Shown here piece by piece: positions 34,446 to 41,871 of a DNA stretch of 64,000 bases. Position numbers and translations under genes: made by a program. Position 1 is the first letter of the stretch, and every line of letters begins with the position of its first letter. The notes below the pieces were generated by a model that saw nothing but the letters and a program-made list of their open reading frames with translations, was not told the DNA's origin and searched no databases. This DNA comes from UBA4660 sp002405435 (GTDB taxonomy: Bacteria > Bacteroidota > Bacteroidia > Flavobacteriales_D > Sanyastnellaceae): the NCBI GenBank assembly GCA_036747335.1, contig DAIOCL010000002.1, positions 1 through 64,000 of the forward strand, given 5' to 3'.

Positions 34446-35486
34446 CTACCTCGTCAGCACAAGGTTTCCGGTCTTTGCAAGCGGTTGTCCACTTCGGTCT
34501 GTTGCTTTCACCACGGCCTTATAGGTTCCGGAAGGAAGGGGATTTCCAAACGCATCATTTCCGTCCCAAAGCCTGGTGCCGTCTGACTCAAATACCTTCT
34601 TACCGCCCGGGTCAAAAATGGCCATGTACCGGATGGTCACATTCCTGCTTGAGGAGGCCGGATCGAAAAACTCGTTTTTGGCATCGGCGTTGGGCGTAAA
34701 TATGGTTGGCAGCACCAGCTGGGAGGACAGCCAGGCCTGCACCGGCATAGTCCGGGTATCCAAATCCCCGGAGTCCGTGGTAATCAACAACTTGACCTCG
34801 TACACCCCTTCTTCCGGGAAGGTGTAAGACAAGGTCATGTCGCTGCTTATTTCCAGCCCATTGATTAACCAGCGATACTCCGCTTCTTCCGGGAACTGGG
34901 GGAAGAAAAAGAACCGCAATTGGTTTTGGTTTACCTGAACCGCGTTGAATTCGGCTGTTACTTCCTCTGGTTCGGCCGGAGGCACGTCCTCGGCCGGTTT
35001 TTTTTCGGAAACATCCCCTTGATTTTCAGTGCCTTCGGGGCTTTCCGGCGCTGGCACAACCCGCTTGTGAGGTTCATCTGGCAGCGTATGGACGGGCTCA
35101 TTTTCCGGAGCTTCGGGTGCGTTAACAAAGGTATCTCTGCCCACCACCGGGCCTTCATTATCGGCCGGTATATCTAATTGCTGCGTGGTTTCCCTGGGCG
35201 CTGTTTCTACGAAAGGAGCCTGCACAACGGGCGCGGTGGTTTTTCCTTCGGTGCGTTTCTCTTCTTTAGCACCCGCAGTGAGTAACGCAACGGTGATTCC
35301 GCCAGCCACTGCTGCACCTGCGGCTATCCACCAAACCTTGGAAGCCAGCCATGTGGTAGTGACAGTCGTTCCTGCGGCTGCGGGAAGCGCAGACTGGATC
35401 TGGTTCCACAGGGCGGGATTGACCTCACTTTCGTGGTGGGCCAAATCCTTAAACAGCTCCCGAATATGTTGATCCGTGTTTTTCAC
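34446..35486 (-). CDS. Putative transmembrane anti-sigma factor with PKD-like and gliding-type C-terminal domains
   Basis: This 346-residue protein probably controls the ECF sigma factor encoded immediately upstream (4-bp overlap, 35483-35486). Residues 1-45 are cytoplasmic (HIRELFKDLAHHESEVNPALWNQIQ). One transmembrane helix lies at ~52-71 (WIAAGAAVAGGITVALLTAG). A 100-residue Pro/Glu linker follows, then a PKD-like domain (RFFFFPQFPEEAEYRWLING, YTFPEEGVYEVKLLIT). Residues ~258-346 form a gliding-motility-associated-type domain (LPTIFTPNADAKNEFFD, MAIFDPGGKKVFESDGTRLWDG, LPSGTYKAVVKATD). There is no cleavable signal peptide, so this is not ordinary T9SS cargo. The anti-sigma role is inferred from position and topology. 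Confidence 0.78.
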   Translation of the reverse strand: MKNTDQHIRELFKDLAHHESEVNPALWNQIQSALPAAAGTTVTTTWLASKVWWIAAGAAVAGGITVALLTAGAKEEKRTEGKTTAPVVQAPFVETAPRETTQQLDIPADNEGPVVGRDTFVNAPEAPENEPVHTLPDEPHKRVVPAPESPEGTENQGDVSEKKPAEDVPPAEPEEVTAEFNAVQVNQNQLRFFFFPQFPEEAEYRWLINGLEISSDMTLSYTFPEEGVYEVKLLITTDSGDLDTRTMPVQAWLSSQLVLPTIFTPNADAKNEFFDPASSSRNVTIRYMAIFDPGGKKVFESDGTRLWDGNDAFGNPLPSGTYKAVVKATDRSGQPLAKTGNLVLTR

Positions 35487-36019
35487 GTGCGTTTATCTGC
35501 TGGTACCAGTTGTTTTTTTAGCCAGTTACGGGCTTTGAGGAATTGGGTTTTGGAGGTGTTTTCGCTGATTCCCAGCTGTTCGCCAATTTCTTTATGTCCA
35601 AAGCCTTCAATGGCAAAAAGGTTAAAAACTGTGCGGTACCCCTCAGGCATTCGCTGCACCAGTTCCATCAGGTCCTGGCTTGCAAGCCCATCCAGCGCCG
35701 TTTCCTCCTCTCCTGCCAATCTTTCGGCGGCTTCCAGCTCCTGGGAATACCTTAACTTCTTCGCTGCCCTCAGGTGGTTGATGGCGGTATTGACCATGAT
35801 CATCCGCAGCCAGCCGCCCAGCGAGCCCGCACCGTTGTACTGGTGCATGTGGTTGAATGCCTTGACAAACCCTTCCTGAAACACATCTTCCGCCTCCATT
35901 CTGTTGCCTGTATATCGCAGGCAAACCGTCATCATCACACGTGCATTCCGGTCGTAGACCGTCTGCTGGGCGGTCCGGTTTCCGGCGATACAAGCTTTAG
36001 CCAGTTCAAGGTCGGTCAT
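35483..36019 (-). CDS. ECF-type RNA polymerase sigma factor
   Basis: This 178-residue sigma-70 family factor has region 2 visible as MMTVCLRYTGNRMEAEDVFQEGF and GWLRMIMVNTAINHLRAAKK, and region 4 as PEGYRTVFNLFAIEGFGHKE and LGISENTSKTQFLKARNWL. It begins with ATG at 36019 and overlaps the anti-sigma-like gene by 4 bp. A GAACTTTG (36091-36098), one mismatch from the -7 consensus, lies 71 nt upstream. Its regulon is unknown; the adjacent adhesin is a candidate target. Confidence 0.93.
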   Translation of the reverse strand: MTDLELAKACIAGNRTAQQTVYDRNARVMMTVCLRYTGNRMEAEDVFQEGFVKAFNHMHQYNGAGSLGGWLRMIMVNTAINHLRAAKKLRYSQELEAAERLAGEEETALDGLASQDLMELVQRMPEGYRTVFNLFAIEGFGHKEIGEQLGISENTSKTQFLKARNWLKKQLVPADKRT

Positions 36020-36496
36020 TGTGGCATTCCCCGCTTTGATGGAAAATGGGTGGAAAAAGTTGCCCCATCCTCAATTTCTTTTTTCAAAGACAAAGTTCGG
36101 GGGGGAAAAGTTGAAGGCAGCAGTAATTCCGTTGGCTGCCGGACCTTTCTGTGAAAATGCTTTCTATTCGGGGCACCTGGTTGGCGGAAGGGGCCAGTTC
36201 ATTTCTTATACATGCACTACCCGGACAGGCGCAGACGAAGCAAGCCGGGTGGCGCACTAAAGCAGGCAGACTCCTCTGATATCCAGCCTTCGCCCTCCGG
36301 GACCTGGAATTTGCGCTTCGCGCGGGGGTTCACCGCAGCGTTACAGCGGGCGCAAAGGGATCACAGCGGTTATACATGATTCCTCTGACATTTAACCTCC
36401 AGGCCCGAAGAGCTGGTTGCTGACTTTGAGGATCCAGCATCTGAGATCCGACCTCCGAAATCCCCCTATCTTCGCGCCCCGAAAAACGCCCCCGGA
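36020..36496 (+). other. 477-bp intergenic region between the ECF sigma gene and lepA
   Basis: This is the longest gene-free stretch in the window. It holds divergent control regions: a weak minus-strand -7 box (36091-36098) for the sigma gene and the lepA box at 36467-36474. A loose inverted repeat (ACCCGG at 36219-36224 and CCGGGT at 36245-36250, 20-nt loop) is probably chance. The segment near 36431-36465 is rich in degenerate GATCC/ATCCGA units. I see no tRNA, small RNA or coding signal. Confidence 0.5.
36467..36474 (+). promoter_or_regulatory. -7 box for lepA
   Basis: Reads TATCTTCG, the same octamer as upstream of purA and the TonB-domain gene, 22 nt before the ATG at 36497. Confidence 0.55.
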
Positions 36497-38287
36497 ATGA
36501 AGAACATCCGCAATTTCTGCATTATCGCCCATATCGACCACGGTAAAAGCACCCTGGCCGACAGGCTGTTGCAGACTACCGGAGCCGTCAACGAGCGCCA
36601 ATTGGTCGCCCAAACACTCGACGACATGGACCTCGAGCGCGAAAAAGGCATTACCATCAAGGCCCACGCCATTCAGATGGAATACAGCTATAAAGGGGAG
36701 GCATATATTCTCAATCTCATCGATACGCCCGGCCACGTCGACTTCAGCTACGAAGTTTCCCGCGCCATCGCCTCTTGTGAAGGGGCTTTGCTGATTGTGG
36801 ATTCTACCCAGGGTATTCAGGCTCAGACGATTAGCAATCTTTATCTCGCGCTCGAACACGACCTCGAGATCATCCCCATCATGAACAAGATGGACCTGCC
36901 CAATGCCGAGCCTGAAGTGGTCAAGGACCAGATGGTGGACCTGGTGGGTTGTAAACGCGAAGACATCATCCCCGCCAGCGGAAAAACCGGAATGGGGGTA
37001 GACGACATCCTGACCGCCATCTGTGAGCGCATTCCGGCTCCCAAAGGAGACCCCCAGGCTCCCCTGCAGGCCATGATTTTCGACTCGGTATTCAATTCGT
37101 TCCGAGGCATCATCGCCTATTACCGCATTCTCAACGGCGTGATGAAAAAGGGTGATAAGGTCAAGTTCATGATGACAGGCCGTGAATACGAAGCCGATGA
37201 AGTCGGTGTGCTCGGACTCGGACTAAAACCACGGAAATTCGTAAGTGCCGGGGATGTGGGCTATATCATTTCCGGCATAAAAACGGCCAGTGAAGTAAAG
37301 GTGGGTGACACCATTACTACAGTAGCCAACCCCTGCGTGGAGGCAGTTCGCGGATTCGAAGAAGTGAAGCCCATGGTATTCGCCGGATTGTATCCCGTGG
37401 ATACTGATGATTTCGAGGAGTTGCGCGCCTCTATGGAAAAACTCCAGCTCAACGATGCTTCCCTGGTATTCGAACCTGAAAGCTCTGCCGCACTGGGATT
37501 TGGGTTCCGTTGTGGATTTCTGGGCATGCTCCACATGGAAATCATCCAGGAAAGACTCGAGCGCGAATTCAATATGACGGTGATTACCACCGTACCCAAC
37601 GTTTCTTACTTCGCTTTTACAACCAAGGGCCATAAACTGGAAATTCATAACCCAAGTGAATTGCCGGATCAAAACGTGCTCGATTATGTAGAGGAACCAT
37701 TTATCAAGGCCTCCATTATTACCAAAAGTGAATTCGTGGGCGGGGTAATGACGCTGTGCATTGAAAAGAGGGGGATGCTCAAAAACCAGATCTACCTCAC
37801 TACCGACCGGGTTGAACTGACTTTCGAAATGCCGCTTGCAGAAATCGTATTTGATTTTTACGATCGCCTGAAAACAATTTCGAAAGGATATGCGTCGCTG
37901 GACTATCACCCGATCGGCTATCAGCAAAGTGATCTGGTCAAACTGGATATCCTGCTCAATGGCGAACAGGTAGATGCATTGTCGGCACTCATTCACCGCG
38001 ACCACGCGTTTGAACTGGGTAAAAAAATATGTATAAAACTAAAGGAACTCATTCCGAGACAACAGTTTGAAATTGCGCTACAGGCAGCCATCGGTGCCAA
38101 GATCATCGCCCGAGAATCACTCAGTGCCCTTCGCAAAGACGTTACCGCTAAATGTTATGGCGGTGACATCTCCAGAAAACGCAAACTTCTCGAAAAACAA
38201 AAGGAAGGTAAAAAACGCATGCGACAGGTAGGATCCGTAGAGGTCCCCCAGGAAGCGTTTTTGGCGGTGTTGAAGTTGAACTCTTGA
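36497..38287 (+). CDS. lepA: Elongation factor 4 (LepA)
   Basis: LepA is a ribosome-binding GTPase that acts in translation or ribosome assembly under stress. The 596-residue protein is full length. It has the G1 motif AHIDHGKST, G3 DTPGHVDF, G4 NKMDLPNAEP, and the LepA-specific C-terminal domain (TAKCYGGDISRKRKLLEKQK, EGKKRMRQVG). The start MKNIRNFCIIAHIDHGK is canonical. It is convergent with rlmN, 32 bp apart, with no clear terminator between. Confidence 0.98.
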   Translation: MKNIRNFCIIAHIDHGKSTLADRLLQTTGAVNERQLVAQTLDDMDLEREKGITIKAHAIQMEYSYKGEAYILNLIDTPGHVDFSYEVSRAIASCEGALLIVDSTQGIQAQTISNLYLALEHDLEIIPIMNKMDLPNAEPEVVKDQMVDLVGCKREDIIPASGKTGMGVDDILTAICERIPAPKGDPQAPLQAMIFDSVFNSFRGIIAYYRILNGVMKKGDKVKFMMTGREYEADEVGVLGLGLKPRKFVSAGDVGYIISGIKTASEVKVGDTITTVANPCVEAVRGFEEVKPMVFAGLYPVDTDDFEELRASMEKLQLNDASLVFEPESSAALGFGFRCGFLGMLHMEIIQERLEREFNMTVITTVPNVSYFAFTTKGHKLEIHNPSELPDQNVLDYVEEPFIKASIITKSEFVGGVMTLCIEKRGMLKNQIYLTTDRVELTFEMPLAEIVFDFYDRLKTISKGYASLDYHPIGYQQSDLVKLDILLNGEQVDALSALIHRDHAFELGKKICIKLKELIPRQQFEIALQAAIGAKIIARESLSALRKDVTAKCYGGDISRKRKLLEKQKEGKKRMRQVGSVEVPQEAFLAVLKLNS

Positions 38288-38319
38288 TGGATCCTGCCAC
38301 CGGCATCCGGCATCCGACC

Positions 38320-39390
38320 TCACTTCATCTCCATCCCGTACATCGCCGCTTTGTTCTTGTTGGCCAGCTGTCCGCAGGCCGCATCTATATCCTTGCCGCG
38401 GCTCCTTCGGATGTTGACAATCAGGTTGCGACTCTCGAGCAATGCAGCAAAGGCATTGACCCGCTCAGGACGTGCCTGGCGATATTCTCCGTTGTCAATG
38501 GGGTTATATTCGATAATGTTGATCTTGACAGGAACATTTTTGGCAAACACAGCCAGTTCTTGCGCATCCTTGATTGTGTCGTTAAACGCATCAAAGATGA
38601 TGTATTCAAACGTAATGCGCGTACCCGTCTTCTGATGGAAATACCGGAGGGCTTGTGCCAGTGAATCGAGGTTGTTTGATTCATTGATTTCCATGATGCG
38701 GCTGCGTTTCTCGTCGTTGGCCGCGTGAAGGGACAGTGCGAGGTTGAATTTCACCTGGTCATCACCGAGCTTGACAATCATTTTGGCAATCCCCGCCGTG
38801 CTGACGGTAATGCGCTGCGGCGACATACCCAGTCCTTCCGGCGAAGTGATGCGCCCTGTCGATTGCAAGACCTGTTTGTAGTTGAGCAGGGGTTCTCCCA
38901 TGCCCATATACACGATATTCGACAGCGGAATGTTGTATTTGCTCTGCGCCAGGCCGCGCAGGTATTCCACCTGGTCAACAATCTCTCCGGCAGTCAGGTT
39001 GCGCATCATTTTCAGGCGGCCTGTGGCACAAAACTTACATGACAGGCTGCAGCCGACCTGTGAACTGATGCAGGCGGTCATGCGGGAGTCGGTGGGAATC
39101 AGCACCCCCTCCACTACCCGGCCAGGGTCAGCCTGAAAGGCGCATTTCACCGTACCGTCAGCACTGACCTGTTCGTCGGCCACACGCATCTTGTGCAGGG
39201 TAAAAGCTTCAGACAATTGTCCGCGCAATGCAGCCGGCAGGTTAGACATGTCCGCAAAATCTCCCGCGCCTTTTTGCCAGATCCACTCCCACACCTGACG
39301 GGCACGGTATTTCGGCTGGCCTGTTGCAATAAAATGAGCAAGCAGGTCTTCCTGGCTGAGCGAACGGATATCGGGACGCTGGTCTGTCAT
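38320..39390 (-). CDS. rlmN: 23S rRNA/tRNA adenine C2-methyltransferase RlmN
   Basis: RlmN is a radical SAM enzyme that methylates C2 of A2503 in 23S rRNA and A37 in some tRNAs. The 356-residue protein has the CxxxCxxC motif in VGCSLSCKFCATGRLK, the GMGEPLLNYKQV block and the C-terminal conserved RRSRGKDIDAACGQLANK with a catalytic cysteine. A -7 box lies 4 nt before the ATG. Upstream on the same strand lies the DUF6089 gene, separated by a terminator. Confidence 0.97.
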   Translation of the reverse strand: MTDQRPDIRSLSQEDLLAHFIATGQPKYRARQVWEWIWQKGAGDFADMSNLPAALRGQLSEAFTLHKMRVADEQVSADGTVKCAFQADPGRVVEGVLIPTDSRMTACISSQVGCSLSCKFCATGRLKMMRNLTAGEIVDQVEYLRGLAQSKYNIPLSNIVYMGMGEPLLNYKQVLQSTGRITSPEGLGMSPQRITVSTAGIAKMIVKLGDDQVKFNLALSLHAANDEKRSRIMEINESNNLDSLAQALRYFHQKTGTRITFEYIIFDAFNDTIKDAQELAVFAKNVPVKINIIEYNPIDNGEYRQARPERVNAFAALLESRNLIVNIRRSRGKDIDAACGQLANKNKAAMYGMEMK

Positions 39391-39394
39391 GCTG

Positions 39395-39402
39395 CAAAGA
39401 TA
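39395..39402 (-). promoter_or_regulatory. -7 box 4 nt before rlmN
   Basis: Reads TATCTTTG (exact consensus) on the minus strand, ending 4 nt before the ATG at 39390, so the transcript is probably leaderless. Confidence 0.6.
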
Positions 39403-39461
39403 CCCCCGGTTGTACGCCGCTGCGTTTTAACGCCGGGCAATGGCGCAGGACAGGCACCGAC

Positions 39462-39491
39462 AAAAAACGCCCACTCGGTGAGCAGGCGTTT
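39462..39491 (-). terminator. Rho-independent terminator after the DUF6089 gene
   Basis: On the minus strand, AAACGCC and GGCGTTT form a stem around a loop that contains a CTC/GAG inner pair, followed by a run of T. It lies 28 bp after the DUF6089 stop and before the rlmN promoter. Confidence 0.75.
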
Positions 39492-39519
39492 GTCTGTGGT
39501 ATAAACCAAATTTTTTTGC

Positions 39520-40506
39520 TTAGAATTTCGCGCGGGTGCGGCGCACTGTCGCGCGGTTTTTTAACCATGAGTACTTCGCACGATAAAACTTACTGCGTCC
39601 GCGGAGCACTTTGCTTACGGTCACCTGCATGGTCATAAAACTATCGTTGTGCGTGGGATCTCCGCGCTTGATGGTTTGGCCCTGTTCGTTAATCGTAAAG
39701 TTGGCGAGGTTAAGCGGATAAAATTCGCTGTCCGGGTTGTCGGCGTTAATCTGGTCTATAAGCGCCTGGTTGGTGGACCCGTTAACCCAGCTGAGCGCGA
39801 GATCGTAGTCGTTGGGGTCTTTCGGATTCGGGTTGGTGTACACCGTACTCACATCATCGAGGTAATCAGTGAAGGTGGTTCTCCATGAAAACTCCCAGCC
39901 GATACGCCAGGTTTTGCTAAACGTAAAATACACCCCAACGCCTGCCGGAATAGCCAGCCCGATGGGTGAGTAGGAGTTATCCTGGCCTTCGGTTCTCCAA
40001 TCACGCAGGTTGTACCACGTGTCGCTGATCAGCTCATCGCCGCTATGCAACTGCCCCTGGGGATTGTGGTAGAATCCGGAAACTCCTCCAAACAGGTACA
40101 TTTTAAAATCCGGGTTGTAATAGCCTTTTCCGCTAACGTCATTGTCATACCAAACCGTGAGCTCAGCGCGGGCTCCGAGTTCAACTATGCGGTTGCGAAA
40201 ATTCATATTGCGCGCGCGACGGGGCGGATTTGTTGTCCAGCGGTCGTAGTCTTTTACCGCAAGGTAGTCGAGATTCGCCGCTACAGCCAGGCGCTTGCTG
40301 AATTTGTAGCGCCCGAAAGCGCCCCACGCCGACCGGGTCGCCTGCCAGTGCATATCCCACACGAAATCACGGCGGGTGAGTGCCTGACCACCGATGTCGC
40401 CCAAATAATTGGCTGCGCCTACCTTAATTCCGTAGTCCCATTGGTATTGGGCGGATAAGGACACGGACACAAACAGGAGTGCTACAGCGATAGCTTTTTT
40501 CATCAT
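39520..40506 (-). CDS. DUF6089 outer-membrane beta-barrel protein
   Basis: This 328-residue exported protein starts with a signal peptide (KKAIAVALLFVSVSLSAQ). The mature part begins YQWDYGIKVGAANYLGDIGG, typical of DUF6089, and continues with aromatic beta-strands and long loops; it ends in basic residues (NRATVRRTRAKF). Members are Bacteroidota-specific outer-membrane proteins of unknown role. ATG 40506 directly precedes the signal; the frame is open to 40590 but without signal-like sequence. A terminator follows at 39462-39491. Confidence 0.85.
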   Translation of the reverse strand: MMKKAIAVALLFVSVSLSAQYQWDYGIKVGAANYLGDIGGQALTRRDFVWDMHWQATRSAWGAFGRYKFSKRLAVAANLDYLAVKDYDRWTTNPPRRARNMNFRNRIVELGARAELTVWYDNDVSGKGYYNPDFKMYLFGGVSGFYHNPQGQLHSGDELISDTWYNLRDWRTEGQDNSYSPIGLAIPAGVGVYFTFSKTWRIGWEFSWRTTFTDYLDDVSTVYTNPNPKDPNDYDLALSWVNGSTNQALIDQINADNPDSEFYPLNLANFTINEQGQTIKRGDPTHNDSFMTMQVTVSKVLRGRSKFYRAKYSWLKNRATVRRTRAKF

Positions 40507-40694
40507 GCGAAAGGATTCAGAACCTTTGAACTGCCTATAAAGCGGGCTAAAATAATGGATTGGTTTCTCCGGTAGTTCTTTTTTGGTCAATTAATTACGC
40601 ATTTGCTGTTGAAAGGTTATCGGGGCCGTCTGCCGGGCTGGGTTGCAGACCAACCCTTGTGCGGGGCTTTTCCCGCGGCGGGGGGCAATGCCCT

Positions 40695-40702
40695 TACCTT
40701 TG
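40695..40702 (+). promoter_or_regulatory. -7 box for the nitronate-monooxygenase-like gene
   Basis: Reads TACCTTTG (exact consensus), 8 nt before the ATG at 40711. A longer open frame from 40603 includes it and is therefore unlikely. Confidence 0.6.
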
Positions 40703-40710
40703 TACGGCCT

Positions 40711-41673
40711 ATGCATACTAGTGAAAATAGGGTCAATGGCCTATTCGGAATACAGTATCCGATTATTCAGGCCGGCATGATCTGGTGCAGCGGCTGGCGC
40801 CTGGCTTCAGCCGTAAGCAATGCCGGCGGACTGGGCCTGCTGGGGGCTGGGTCGATGTACCCTGATGTGCTGCGCGAACACATCGCCAAAACCCGCGCCG
40901 CCACGGATAAACCTTTCGGCGTCAATGTGCCGCTACTCTATCCCCAGATTGAAACCCTCATGGACATTATCATGCAGGAAGGGGTCTCCATCGTTTTTAC
41001 CTCGGCCGGAAATCCTGCACTCTGGACCCCCAAACTCCGGGACAAAGGCATCACAGTCGTCCATGTTGTGTCGAGCACCCGGTTTGCCGAAAAAGCCGTA
41101 GCAGCCGGGTGTGACGCGGTCGTAGCCGAAGGATTCGAAGCGGGTGGGCACAACGGGCGGGAAGAAACCACCACCCTGTGCCTGATTCCTGCCGTGCGTG
41201 CCGCCGTGGACGTGCCCGTTATCGCGGCAGGCGGTATTTATGACGGAACTACCATGCTTGCAGCCATGGTACTCGGGGCCGAAGGCGTTCAGGTAGGCAG
41301 CCGTTTTGCCGCCACACTGGAATCTTCTGCCCACCCGGCCTTCAAACAAAAAGTGGTTGAGGCAAAAGAGGGAGACACGCTGTTGACGCTCAAGGAGTTA
41401 ACTCCCGTCAGGCTGCTGCGCAACAAGTTCTTTGACGAGGTCATGCAGGCCTACGCCCAACAGGCAGGTAAAGAACAACTTTCCGCGCTACTTGGCCGCG
41501 CCCGGGCCAAAAAAGGCATGTTTGAGGGTGATCTCGACGAGGGCGAGCTGGAAATTGGTCAGGTAGCCTCCAGCCTCCATAGCATCGTGCCTGCCGCTGC
41601 CGTCATCGAGCATATGGTGGCGGGGTTCCGCGAAAAATGCGCTTCGGTGCAGGCGGGCCGGTTCTCGTTTTAG
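40711..41673 (+). CDS. Nitronate monooxygenase-like FMN enzyme
   Basis: This 320-residue TIM-barrel flavoprotein belongs to the nitronate monooxygenase / 2-nitropropane dioxygenase family. Visible features are FGIQYPIIQAGMIWCSGWRLASAVSNAGGLGLLG near the start (key parts: PIIQAGM, AVSNAGGLG), the FMN-binding EGFEAGGHNG and the VIAAGGIYDGTTM segment. Members oxidise nitronates or act as enoyl-ACP reductase-like (FabK) enzymes, and the sequence does not decide which. The start at 40711 is supported by a -7 box 8 nt upstream. Confidence 0.9.
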   Translation: MHTSENRVNGLFGIQYPIIQAGMIWCSGWRLASAVSNAGGLGLLGAGSMYPDVLREHIAKTRAATDKPFGVNVPLLYPQIETLMDIIMQEGVSIVFTSAGNPALWTPKLRDKGITVVHVVSSTRFAEKAVAAGCDAVVAEGFEAGGHNGREETTTLCLIPAVRAAVDVPVIAAGGIYDGTTMLAAMVLGAEGVQVGSRFAATLESSAHPAFKQKVVEAKEGDTLLTLKELTPVRLLRNKFFDEVMQAYAQQAGKEQLSALLGRARAKKGMFEGDLDEGELEIGQVASSLHSIVPAAAVIEHMVAGFREKCASVQAGRFSF

Positions 41674-41845
41674 GCCACTGGGCCGCCCTCACAATGCGTT
41701 ACCCAGGACTTCGCGTAATAAGTGCGCAAAATGGCCGTTATACCCTGCTGCGTGGCGCGGCATCCTTGCCGGGTTCACCGCCCGGAAACCGAAAACAGAA
41801 CTCCGCCGCGCGTTTGCACGTTACACGCCCTTCATGATAAACCGG

Positions 41846-41853
41846 TATTTTTG
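41846..41853 (+). promoter_or_regulatory. -7 box setting the start of the 41.9-kb cargo gene
   Basis: Reads TATTTTTG (exact consensus), 18 nt before the TTG at 41872. It lies inside the longer frame (41722) and rules that start out. Confidence 0.55.
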
Positions 41854-41871
41854 CACCCCACAGCAGGCACG

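Noticed and set aside
36219..36250. Inverted repeat ACCCGG/CCGGGT in the long intergenic region
   Set aside because: Six-bp arms with 20-nt loop and no T-run; too weak for a terminator or attachment site.
37223..38005. Minus-strand open frame (260 codons) inside lepA
   Set aside because: Shadow of lepA, whose motifs are complete.
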